Positions 1-6,694 of a stretch of DNA of 6,757 nucleotides are shown here, in pieces. A model generated the notes under the pieces. It saw only the letters and a program-made list of their open reading frames with translations. It was not told where the DNA came from and did no database searches. Position 1 is the first letter of the stretch. Each line of letters begins with the position of its first letter. This DNA comes from Deltaproteobacteria bacterium (lineage in GTDB: Bacteria > Desulfobacterota > UBA8473): NCBI GenBank assembly GCA_030623035.1, contig JAUXFK010000161.1, positions 1 to 6,757 on the forward strand. Reading direction: 5' to 3'. Made by a program: the position numbers and the translations under genes.

Positions 1-68
1 ACTTTTAAGATTTCTGTAACTTTCTATATTATCAATAACTTTAGCTCACTTTAGGCACTTCCTCATAA

Positions 69-83
69 CTACTGTAACGGTAG
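69..83 (+). repeat. Short inverted repeat (hairpin)
   Basis: CTACTG and CGGTAG can pair around a TAA loop, giving a 6-bp stem with one G-T pair. Five Ts follow at 88-92 after a four-base gap, so it could be a weak terminator for something entering from the left. The T run is offset from the stem, so I record it only as a hairpin. Confidence 0.35.
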
Positions 84-101
84 AACCTTTTTATGGTGCC
101 A

Positions 102-114
102 CTACCTGAGGTAG
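102..114 (+). repeat. 13-bp odd palindrome CTACCTGAGGTAG
   Basis: CTACCT and AGGTAG are exact reverse complements around a single central G. As RNA the innermost pairs would have to open to leave a loop. As DNA it has the form of a dimeric regulator's site, but I do not recognise the motif. Part of it (TACCTGA, 103-109) is also complementary to TCAGGTA at 150-156. Confidence 0.45.
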
Positions 115-153
115 GGGGTTAAGCCGATTAATTAAGTGTCCATCTGGGTTCAG

Positions 154-167
154 GTATTTTTTAATAC
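154..167 (+). repeat. Hairpin GTATT-TTTT-AATAC
   Basis: A perfect 5-bp stem closes a TTTT loop. It is AT-rich and so weak alone. It overlaps the right arm of the alternative 103-109/150-156 pairing, so the two structures could not form fully at once. Confidence 0.35.
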
Positions 168-179
168 ACGCCCTTTTCC

Positions 180-194
180 CCTGTTCATAACAGG
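180..194 (+). repeat. 15-bp inverted repeat CCTGTT-CAT-AACAGG
   Basis: Two perfect 6-base arms flank a CAT centre. The CTGT...ACAG core resembles half-sites of an enterobacterial LexA box, but the spacing is 5 rather than 8 bases, so it is not a LexA box of that type. It could be a hairpin in a transcript or an operator. No T-tract follows directly. Confidence 0.45.
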
Positions 195-213
195 CTGGCA
201 GACTCAGATTCAT

Positions 214-236
214 GAAAATGGATATTTTCCTTTTTT
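214..236 (+). terminator. Possible weak rho-independent terminator before dnaX
   Basis: GAAAAT and ATTTTC pair around a GGAT loop (stem 214-229), followed by one C and six Ts (231-236). The shape is that of an intrinsic terminator, but the stem has only one G-C pair at its base, so it would be weak. If real, it would end a transcript coming from the left, either an upstream gene or a small RNA, just before the candidate dnaX promoter. Confidence 0.25.
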
Positions 237-262
237 GCCAAGATGGGTAACCCAAAAATACT
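235..262 (+). promoter_or_regulatory. Candidate promoter for the dnaX operon with a palindromic spacer
   Basis: A -35-like TTGCCA (235-240, five of six to TTGACA) is followed after 16 bases by AATACT (257-262, four of six to TATAAT). Transcription would begin near 269, leaving a leader of about 55 bases that includes the dnaX ribosome binding site. The spacer holds an 11-base odd palindrome, TGGGTAACCCA (244-254), which could be an operator. This rests on pattern matching alone. The TATAAA at 307-312 is too close to the start codon to serve as the -10. Confidence 0.35.
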
Positions 263-324
263 GATTTATTTTTCTTGAGGACTTTTCGTGACTCAATTCG
301 TTTGTTTATAAAGGTGTTTTTTTA

Positions 325-2025
325 ATGTCTTATCTAGTCTTGGCCCGGAAATGGAGACCTCAGTTATTTGAAGAAGTAATTGGTCAAAGGCATGTAACAA
401 AAACCCTTAAAAATGCAATTACGAGTAATCGAGTAGCCCATGCCTTTTTATTTACCGGTTCAAAAGGTGTGGGGAAAACTTCGGTAGCACGAATCCTGTC
501 AAAAGCCTTGAATTGTCAGGAAGGGCCTACTCCAAGACCATGTAATCAATGCCAGTCTTGTAAGGACATATCAGCCGGCGTGTCTATGGACGTTTTAGAG
601 ATTGATGGTGCATCGAATACTGGTGTCGACGATATAAGGGAACTCAGGGAAAAAGTAAGGTATCTCCCATCAAAGACCAGGTATAAGGTATATATAATCG
701 ATGAAGTTCACATGTTATCCAATAGTGCGTTCAATGCATTATTGAAAACGCTGGAAGAGCCTCCGGCTCATATTGTATTCATGTTTGCGACCACAGAACC
801 CCATAAAATTCCCCTGACGATCATATCCAGATGCCAACGTTACGATTTTAAACGAATCTCTGCAGGGGATATCCTTTCCCAACTCAGGCGGATAGCATCA
901 GAGGAGAAGGTAAATATCGATGATAAGAGTTTGGCATTGATCGCACGTGAAGCAGAGGGTAGCATGAGGGATGCTCAAAGCATCCTGGACCAAGCCATAT
1001 CATTTGCAGGCAAAGATATCGATTATGATGAAATTGTTGAGATACTGGGGATTATAGATCGAAAAATATTCTATGAGACTTCTCTTTCAATAATAGAGAG
1101 GAACCCCCAGGCATGCCTTGATATTATTGAGGATATTTACAATTATGGATACGATATCAAAGAGTTTTATAAGGGTCTTTTAGAACACTTCAGAAATCTG
1201 GTTGTCGTTAAGGTAAGCGAGAACCCTTCGAAGTTAATGGAACTCCCAGACAATGAGATTGCGGACCTCAAGGCACAAGGGGCTTTGGTAGGTGTCGATG
1301 AGATTCAACATCTTTTTAAAATCCTCGCCAACAGTGAAGATGAGATCATAAAATCAGCAGCCCCTAAACTGATCATGGAGATGACCCTGGTAAGCATGGC
1401 GCATACAAAACCATTGCTTTCTATCGATGACATACTACGAAAGATCGATACCATAGAGAAAAAACTGATAAACCTCCAGGGAAACGAAGGTGACGATTTA
1501 GATGTCCGTGTTGAGAAATCCCAATCTTTGAATCCCCCTTCGAAAAGGCCAGTCAGCCACAAAATTAATAGCATAGATAAAGCGGATGACGAAAAACAGG
1601 CATTTGACAAACATTTTGTAGAGGATTCAAACGCTAAAGAAGTCTGGCTGGATTTGATCGGTTTTATAAGAAAGAGGAGGCCACTTTTGGCCTCTATCGT
1701 TGAACTCGGCAGTTTAAAACACTTAGACAATGAAAATGTCGATATAGGGTTCGAGGAAAACTCTATATTTTTTGATAGTATAAAAGAGTCTCGGAACAAG
1801 AATGATCTTGTAGATTTATGTAGAGAATTTTTCCAAAGAGAAATGGCGGTATGCATATCGAAAACAGACCCAAATACCGGCTCTACGTCCATTTCGGAAA
1901 CAGGCAATAAGAAGAATAACAAAGCAAGAAACAGACGTTATGAGGCATTAAACAACGAAATGGTTAAGGATGCAATCCGTATCTTTGGAGGCATGATTAC
2001 CGAGATAAAGACAAACAAGGTATAA
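325..2025 (+). CDS. dnaX: DNA polymerase III subunit gamma/tau (clamp-loader ATPase DnaX)
   Basis: DnaX is the AAA+ ATPase of the cytosolic clamp-loader complex, which opens the beta sliding clamp and ties the polymerases of the replisome together. The N-terminus (SYLVLARKWRP) is the canonical DnaX start, with AAAGGTG at 310-316 as ribosome binding site. Visible motifs are Walker A GSKGVGKT (45-52), four zinc-ligand cysteines C64, C73, C76 and C79, Walker B/DEVH (126-129), LLKTLEEPP (139-147), and the SRC arginine finger (168-170). The collar domain runs to about 370. A polar linker (about 381-437) leads to a C-terminal block starting near W441 that resembles the C-terminal region of Bacillus-type DnaX. 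At 566 aa it falls within the usual tau size range. An A6 run at 1459-1464 sits at the collar/linker junction, and a slip in either direction would give a gamma-like product of 380-389 aa. It is probably the first gene of the dnaX-ybaB-recR operon. Confidence 0.97.
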   Translation: MSYLVLARKWRPQLFEEVIGQRHVTKTLKNAITSNRVAHAFLFTGSKGVGKTSVARILSKALNCQEGPTPRPCNQCQSCKDISAGVSMDVLEIDGASNTGVDDIRELREKVRYLPSKTRYKVYIIDEVHMLSNSAFNALLKTLEEPPAHIVFMFATTEPHKIPLTIISRCQRYDFKRISAGDILSQLRRIASEEKVNIDDKSLALIAREAEGSMRDAQSILDQAISFAGKDIDYDEIVEILGIIDRKIFYETSLSIIERNPQACLDIIEDIYNYGYDIKEFYKGLLEHFRNLVVVKVSENPSKLMELPDNEIADLKAQGALVGVDEIQHLFKILANSEDEIIKSAAPKLIMEMTLVSMAHTKPLLSIDDILRKIDTIEKKLINLQGNEGDDLDVRVEKSQSLNPPSKRPVSHKINSIDKADDEKQAFDKHFVEDSNAKEVWLDLIGFIRKRRPLLASIVELGSLKHLDNENVDIGFEENSIFFDSIKESRNKNDLVDLCREFFQREMAVCISKTDPNTGSTSISETGNKKNNKARNRRYEALNNEMVKDAIRIFGGMITEIKTNKV

Positions 2026-2095
2026 AACCAGTCAGTTATTTAAATAGAGCAAACCGAGAGGTTATCAAATCATATTTTCATAATGGAGGTAACAG

Positions 2096-2410
2096 ATGGC
2101 AAAGGGTTTTGGAAATATTATGAAACAGGCGAAGATGATGCAAGAAAAGATTGGAAAGATACAGGAGGAAATGGCCAACAAGACCGTAGAAGCATCGGCT
2201 GGCGGAGGGATGATTACAACAGTTATAAATGGAAGACAGGAAATGGTTTCTATAAAGATAGACCCCGAGGTTGTAAATCCCGATGATGTAGAGATGTTGG
2301 AAGACCTTATATTGGCTGCAGTAAACGAGGGCATAAAGAGATCCCAGGAGATGATGGCAGAGGAGATGAGCAAGATCACCGGTGGAATGAAGATCCCGGG
2401 CTTAACATAA
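2096..2410 (+). CDS. ybaB: YbaB/EbfC family nucleoid-associated DNA-binding protein
   Basis: YbaB/EbfC proteins form small dimers that bind DNA and help organise the nucleoid; in Borrelia EbfC also acts on gene expression. This 104-aa protein has the usual family length. It has an N-terminal helical part rich in Met, Lys, Gln and Glu (about 1-30), a central sheet with the glycine-rich AGGGMITTVINGRQE segment, the family signature around NPDDVEMLEDLILAAVNEG (about 61-79), and a Met-rich amphipathic tail ending in GGMKIPGL. The start is set by a strong GGAGGT at 2085-2090, five bases before the ATG; the ATG at 2083 lies in another frame inside that signal. It sits 70 bases after dnaX and 32 before recR, the classic arrangement that links the family to replication and repair. 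Its exact role is not settled even in model species. Confidence 0.95.
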   Translation: MAKGFGNIMKQAKMMQEKIGKIQEEMANKTVEASAGGGMITTVINGRQEMVSIKIDPEVVNPDDVEMLEDLILAAVNEGIKRSQEMMAEEMSKITGGMKIPGLT

Positions 2411-2442
2411 TTCAATCTACGAATACTCATTAAAGGAATAAG

Positions 2443-3042
2443 ATGTCGATTTATACCGGTCCTATCGATCAGTTGATAAGCAGGTTGAAAAAACTTCCTG
2501 GAATAGGTGAAAAGACAGCTACCCGTCTTGCCTTTTATATTCTTAATTCCCCCAGGAAAGAAACCGAGGAGTTGGCCAAAAGTTTAATCGATGTGAAGGA
2601 GAAAACCTCCTTTTGTTCTGTTTGTTTTAATTTCTCTGATAGAGATCCTTGTAAGATATGTCAGGATAATAGCAGGGATTCTGAAACAATCTGTGTCGTT
2701 GAAGAACCAGCAGATTTCTTAGCAATAGAGAAGACAGGGAATTATAAAGGGAAGTATCATTTATTGCAAGGCGTCCTCTCACCTCTGGACGGGATCAGCC
2801 CTGAAGAAATCAGGGTAAAAGAGCTGATAGATAGACTTCGTAACAAAGATGTGAAGGAGGTTATAATTGCCACCAACCCCTCAGTAGAAGGTGAGGCAAC
2901 AGCGATTTACCTTGCCAAGCTGATTAAAACCCTGGGCATCAAGGTGACAAGGATCGCCTGTGGGATCCCTGTGGGTGGTGATATTGAATATGCGGATGAG
3001 AGAACTTTGAGTAAGTCTCTTGAAGGAAGGAAAGATATTTGA
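2443..3042 (+). CDS. recR: Recombination mediator protein RecR
   Basis: RecR works with RecO (and RecF) in the cytosol to load RecA on SSB-coated single-stranded DNA at gaps and stalled forks. At 199 aa it has the standard length and full domain order: an N-terminal helix-hairpin-helix DNA-binding segment (LPGIGEKTATRLAFYIL, 18-34), a four-cysteine zinc finger (C58, C61, C70, C73), and a Toprim domain from about 82 to 175 with ICVVEEPADFLAIE (83-96) and TNPSVEGEATAIYL (144-157). The C-terminal GIPVGGDIEYADERTLSKSLEGR is the typical RecR ending. AAAGGA at 2432-2437 serves the ATG five bases on. It follows ybaB by 32 bases, so the two are probably cotranscribed with dnaX. Confidence 0.97.
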   Translation: MSIYTGPIDQLISRLKKLPGIGEKTATRLAFYILNSPRKETEELAKSLIDVKEKTSFCSVCFNFSDRDPCKICQDNSRDSETICVVEEPADFLAIEKTGNYKGKYHLLQGVLSPLDGISPEEIRVKELIDRLRNKDVKEVIIATNPSVEGEATAIYLAKLIKTLGIKVTRIACGIPVGGDIEYADERTLSKSLEGRKDI

Positions 3043-3060
3043 TTAACTAAAGAGATATCT
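3033..3060 (+). repeat. AGATAT inverted repeat spanning the recR stop codon
   Basis: AGATAT at 3033-3038 pairs with ATATCT at 3055-3060 across a 16-base AT-rich loop. The right side is itself the palindrome AGATATCT (3053-3060), and AGATAT recurs exactly 20 bases apart, about two helical turns. It might be a weak hairpin or a regulator site ahead of nifJ. No T-tract follows, so it is not an intrinsic terminator. Confidence 0.3.
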
Positions 3061-3064
3061 AAAT

Positions 3065-3075
3065 GGAGGGAAGGA
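3065..3075 (+). promoter_or_regulatory. Double ribosome binding site supporting the GTG start of nifJ
   Basis: Two Shine-Dalgarno-like stretches precede the GTG at 3080: GGAGGG (3065-3070), about 10 bases away, and AAGGA (3071-3075), 4 bases away. The nearby ATG at 3063 opens only a six-codon frame whose TGA (3081-3083) overlaps the GTG, so it is not the PFOR start. The GTG start gives the expected PFOR N-terminus. Confidence 0.6.
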
Positions 3076-3079
3076 AAAA

Positions 3080-6000
3080 GTGACTCTAACAAAGAAAACC
3101 ATAGAGGGAAATGAAGCAGCGGCCCATGTAGCCTATGCGATGAGTGAAGTGGCAGCAATCTATCCCATCACCCCTTCAAGCAGTATGGGGGAATACTGTG
3201 ATGAATGGGCTGCCCATGGAAGGAAAAATATATTCGGCCAGGTAATGAAGATAGTGGAGATGCAGTCAGAAGCCGGTGCTGCAGGTGCGCTTCACGGATC
3301 ACTCTCCTGCGGAGCTTTGGCTACTACCTTTACAGCATCTCAAGGATTGCTGCTTATGATACCAAATATGTATAAGATATCCGGTGAAATTATGCCAACG
3401 GTTTTTCATGTATCGGCTCGTGCCATTGCTACCCATGCCCTATCTATATTTGGAGACCATTCGGATATCAATGTTGCCAAACAGACCGGCTTTTGTATGC
3501 TGGCATCAGCTTCTGTTCAGGAGATAATGGACCTTGGCCTGGTCGCTCATCTTGCCAGCATTCGTTCCAGTCTTCCTTTTGTCCACTTTTTTGATGGATT
3601 CCGCACCTCATCTGAGATACAGAAGATAGAGATCATCGATTATGACAGTATGGCTGAGCTTGTGGACTGGGAGGCGATTGATGATTTTAGAAGCCGGGCT
3701 ATGAATCCGGAACATCCCCAGCTTCGAGGAACTGCTCAAAATCCAGATATATTTTTCCAGAACCGGGAGGCTGCCAATCCATTCTACGATGAGGTTCCTT
3801 ATATCGTGCAGGAGGAAATGAAAAAAGTGGGGGATATGGTGGGCCGGACATATAACCTGTTCGATTACATTGGAGATCCGGAGGCGGACAGGATAATTGT
3901 ATCCATGGCATCGAGTTGCGATGTTATTGAAGAAACAGTGAACTACCTGAACGGACAGGGTGAGAGGGTTGGCCTCATAAATGTAAGGTTGTACCTCCCC
4001 TTTTCTAAAGAGCATTTTTTACGGGCAGTTCCGGCCACAGCAGAAAGGATTGCCGTCCTGGACAGGACTAAAGCACCGGGTTCCATTGGAGAGCCTCTCT
4101 TTCAGGATGTATGTACTGTCTTTTACGGCAGGGCGTATGCACCTGTTATAACAGGCGGACGGTACGGCCTTGGAAACAAGGATTTTACGCCTACAATGGT
4201 GAAGGAAGTCTTTGACAATCTTCGCTCATCCGCCCCAAAGAGCCATTTCACAGTAGGTATAACAGATGACGTGACATATACATCTCTTGACACCGGTTGC
4301 GAGATAGACCCATCCCCAAAAGGTACAATACGTTGCAAATTCTGGGGATTAGGTGCTGATGGAACTGTTGGGGCCAATAAAAATGCGATAAAGATTATCG
4401 GAGAAAATACGGACATGTTTGCCCAGGCCTATTTTGCCTATGATGCCAAAAAATCCGGAGGCATAACAGTGTCTCATCTCAGGTTCTCGCCTCACAGGAT
4501 CCAATCCCCTTATTTGTTGACGAAATCCGATTTTATTGCATGCCATAATCCAGCTTTTGTTATCCAGTATGATGTCCTGGAAGGGATAAGGGAGGAAGGA
4601 GACTTTCTCCTCAACTCTCCATGGAACCTCGATCAGATGGAGACCCGGCTTCCAGATCATATGAAGAGAACCATCGCGCAAAAAAAGTTGAACTTTTACA
4701 ATATAGATGCAGTTAAAATCGCTTCTGAACTGGGTTTAGGCGGGCGTATCAATATGGTTATGCAGGCTGCATTTTTTCAGATAGCCAATGTGATTTCCTC
4801 TAAAGAAGTATTACAGTACATGAAGGATGCGATTAAAAAGACTTATGGGAAAAAGGGGGATGATATAGTAAGGATGAATGTCGACGCTGTAGATAAGGCC
4901 GTAATCGCCATGGAGAAGATAGAGGTTCCTCAAACATGGATGAATGCGGGTCATGAGGCCTACCTTGAAAAAGACGAACCTGAGTTTGTAAAGAATGTAA
5001 TGAGGCCTATGCTAGCACATAAAGGAGATACTCTCCCTGTCAGTGCCTTCAGCCCGGATGGGATATTCCCTACAGGCACTACCAAATACGAGAAACGAGG
5101 CGTTGCAATCAAAGTACCCCAATGGCAGCCAGACAACTGTATCCAGTGTAATCAGTGTTCCTTTGTTTGCCCTCATGCTGCAATTCGTCCGGTCCTTGCA
5201 TCTGAGGAAGGCCTTGGAGATGCCCCGAAAGATTTTGTAACGATTGAGACTACTGGAAAAGAATTGGAAGGTTTGAGATATCGTATCCAGGTCAGCCCTC
5301 TTGATTGTGTGGGGTGTGGAAATTGTGCGGATATCTGTCCGGCCAAAGAAAAGGCCTTGATTATGAAACCCCTGCCAACGCAAACGGGTATTCAGATTCC
5401 CAACCATAAATTTTCAACGGAACTGCCGATTATTGACGAACTGATGCCGGCGTCCTCTGTGAAGGGAAGCCAGTTCAGACAGCCTCTATTCGAGTTTTCA
5501 GGGGCCTGCCCAGGATGCGGGGAAACTCCTTATGTAAAGCTTGTTACACAGCTTTTTGGCGATCGGATGATTATTGCAAATGCTACTGGATGTTCCTCCA
5601 TTTATGGAGGGTCTGCCCCTGTATGTCCTTATACTGTCAATGAACAGGGGCATGGTCCGGCATGGGCGAACTCCCTTTTTGAGGACAATGCGGAGTATGG
5701 CTTTGGAATGGAACTGGCCGTAACCCAGAGACGGGAAAAGCTTGCCCAGATAATTCGTGAGGCCATGAACCTGGATCTGCCGGAAGAGTTGAAAGAGGGG
5801 TTTCAGGGGTGGCTTGAGAACATGAATGACGCACAGAAGTCAAAAGAGTATGGAAATAAGATAGAGGAACTTATAGAATCCTATCTACTGGAGTCTCAAA
5901 TTGAAATCAATCCAGTAATCCTTGATATTCTAAATATGGCTGACTATCTTGTTAAAAAATCCATATGGGTTTTTGGAGGAGACGGTTGGGCTTATGATAT

Positions 6001-6598
6001 TGGTTATGGTGGATTGGATCATGTGATTGCGCTTGGTCGTGACGTCAATATACTCGTATTGGACACCGAGGTTTATTCCAATACTGGTGGCCAGTCATCA
6101 AAATCAACCCCCACCGGGGCTGTTGCCAAGTTTGCTGCCAGCGGCAAGCCGATATGCAAAAAGGATATGGGAAGAATGGCAATGTCTTATGGCTATGTCT
6201 ATGTGGCTTCCGTGGCCATGGGCGCAAACAAGAACCAGCTTATCAAGTCTCTGGCAGAGGCTGAGAGCTATCCTGGACCATCTCTGATCATAGCCTATTC
6301 TCCATGTATAAACCATGGGATCAACATGGGGAAAAGCCAACATGAGCAAAAACTGGCCGTGGAATCAGGCTACTGGCCTCTCTATCGTTATAATCCGAAG
6401 CTCAAAGAAGAAGGAAAGAATCCTTTTCTCCTCGACTCAAAAGAGCCAAAAGGCGATTTTAGAGAGTTTCTTATGGGGGAAGTCCGTTATTCAAGCCTAT
6501 TAAAGACCTTCCCTGAGAATGCAGAAAGTCTCTTTAAAAAAGCAGAGCAAGAGGTAAAAGAAAGATACGAGACTTACAAACGCATGGCATCTGAGTGA
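3080..6598 (+). CDS. nifJ: Pyruvate:ferredoxin (flavodoxin) oxidoreductase, single-chain
   Basis: This cytosolic, oxygen-sensitive enzyme converts pyruvate and CoA to acetyl-CoA and CO2, passing two electrons to ferredoxin or flavodoxin, and can run in reverse to fix CO2. At 1172 aa it matches Klebsiella NifJ and lacks the C-terminal extension of Desulfovibrio africanus PFOR. Domain I has YPITPSS (T31), E64 and R114, which align with pyruvate- and thiamine-diphosphate-contacting residues in D. africanus. The gamma-type domain starts near W422 (GLGADGTVGANKN). The ferredoxin-like insert has two [4Fe-4S] motifs: C687/C690/C693/C697 and C743/C746/C749/C753. The proximal cluster cysteines are C810, C813, C838 and C1076. 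GDGWAYDIGYGG (D968) with N1001 forms the thiamine-diphosphate/Mg site. All key residues are present, so it should be active. The GTG start follows recR by 37 bases, perhaps as the last gene of the operon. Related 2-oxoacid substrates are possible, but the family match favours pyruvate. Confidence 0.96.
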   Translation: MTLTKKTIEGNEAAAHVAYAMSEVAAIYPITPSSSMGEYCDEWAAHGRKNIFGQVMKIVEMQSEAGAAGALHGSLSCGALATTFTASQGLLLMIPNMYKISGEIMPTVFHVSARAIATHALSIFGDHSDINVAKQTGFCMLASASVQEIMDLGLVAHLASIRSSLPFVHFFDGFRTSSEIQKIEIIDYDSMAELVDWEAIDDFRSRAMNPEHPQLRGTAQNPDIFFQNREAANPFYDEVPYIVQEEMKKVGDMVGRTYNLFDYIGDPEADRIIVSMASSCDVIEETVNYLNGQGERVGLINVRLYLPFSKEHFLRAVPATAERIAVLDRTKAPGSIGEPLFQDVCTVFYGRAYAPVITGGRYGLGNKDFTPTMVKEVFDNLRSSAPKSHFTVGITDDVTYTSLDTGCEIDPSPKGTIRCKFWGLGADGTVGANKNAIKIIGENTDMFAQAYFAYDAKKSGGITVSHLRFSPHRIQSPYLLTKSDFIACHNPAFVIQYDVLEGIREEGDFLLNSPWNLDQMETRLPDHMKRTIAQKKLNFYNIDAVKIASELGLGGRINMVMQAAFFQIANVISSKEVLQYMKDAIKKTYGKKGDDIVRMNVDAVDKAVIAMEKIEVPQTWMNAGHEAYLEKDEPEFVKNVMRPMLAHKGDTLPVSAFSPDGIFPTGTTKYEKRGVAIKVPQWQPDNCIQCNQCSFVCPHAAIRPVLASEEGLGDAPKDFVTIETTGKELEGLRYRIQVSPLDCVGCGNCADICPAKEKALIMKPLPTQTGIQIPNHKFSTELPIIDELMPASSVKGSQFRQPLFEFSGACPGCGETPYVKLVTQLFGDRMIIANATGCSSIYGGSAPVCPYTVNEQGHGPAWANSLFEDNAEYGFGMELAVTQRREKLAQIIREAMNLDLPEELKEGFQGWLENMNDAQKSKEYGNKIEELIESYLLESQIEINPVILDILNMADYLVKKSIWVFGGDGWAYDIGYGGLDHVIALGRDVNILVLDTEVYSNTGGQSSKSTPTGAVAKFAASGKPICKKDMGRMAMSYGYVYVASVAMGANKNQLIKSLAEAESYPGPSLIIAYSPCINHGINMGKSQHEQKLAVESGYWPLYRYNPKLKEEGKNPFLLDSKEPKGDFREFLMGEVRYSSLLKTFPENAESLFKKAEQEVKERYETYKRMASE

Positions 6599-6619
6599 GT
6601 TTAACTCATTAAAAAAATA

Positions 6620-6649
6620 TTGACAAAAAAGAAAAAAAAAGGTAGTAAT
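6620..6649 (+). promoter_or_regulatory. Candidate promoter for the tRNA-Asn gene
   Basis: A perfect -35 TTGACA (6620-6625) is followed by an A-rich spacer (A6-G-A9) and a weak -10 region. The candidates are TAGTAA (6643-6648, spacing 17) and AGTAAT (6644-6649, spacing 18); AATAAT (6647-6652) matches better but is spaced too far at 21. Seven As at 6611-6617 just before the -35 resemble an UP element, common at stable-RNA promoters. Transcription from here would leave a leader of roughly 40 bases before the tRNA, to be removed by RNase P. Confidence 0.5.
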
Positions 6650-6694
6650 AATAGCTTGTTTTCTTTGTTGTGACTTGTCGATGATTTATTATAC

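Larger units (their letters stand above)
1..324. other. Non-coding region upstream of dnaX, rich in short inverted repeats
   Basis: I find no convincing coding region here on either strand. One frame on the + strand is open from the window edge to a TAG at 52-54 (17 codons), which could be the tail of a gene beginning outside the window but is too short to judge. Small perfect or near-perfect inverted repeats lie at 69-83, 102-114, 154-167, 180-194, 214-229 and 244-254. In many bacteria the SRP RNA gene and a tRNA-Ser lie just before dnaX. I looked for the conserved GGAAG-type SRP core and for a tRNA cloverleaf and found neither. The region may hold an unrecognised small RNA or a structured leader, or simply intergenic DNA with a promoter near its right end. 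Confidence 0.6.

Noticed and set aside
307..312. TATAAA as the -10 of a dnaX promoter
   Set aside because: Transcription would start only a few bases before the ATG and would exclude the AAAGGTG ribosome binding site. No -35 lies at suitable spacing.
1..324. SRP RNA (ffs/scr) gene expected before dnaX
   Set aside because: The conserved GGAAG-containing tetraloop domain is absent in this stretch, and no long terminal helix is evident.
1305..1922. A 205-codon open frame on the minus strand inside dnaX
   Set aside because: It lies wholly antisense to a clearly conserved gene, is rich in Ser/Phe/Leu as expected of antisense shadows, and shows no recognisable family.
2083..2286. A 67-codon + strand frame overlapping ybaB
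   Set aside because: Its ATG lies within the ybaB ribosome binding site region, and the frame overlaps conserved ybaB coding sequence. The composition looks like an out-of-frame translation.
3039..3052. FNR-like site before nifJ (TTGAT half-site)
   Set aside because: The left half matches TTGAT, but the right half does not resemble ATCAA.
5637..5843. Minus-strand frames within nifJ (this and several others)
   Set aside because: All lie antisense to the conserved PFOR coding sequence, lack supporting start signals and match no family I recognise.
6596..6608. TGAGT-TTA-ACTCA hairpin as the nifJ terminator
   Set aside because: The stem is only five pairs and is followed by As, not Ts, on the coding strand.
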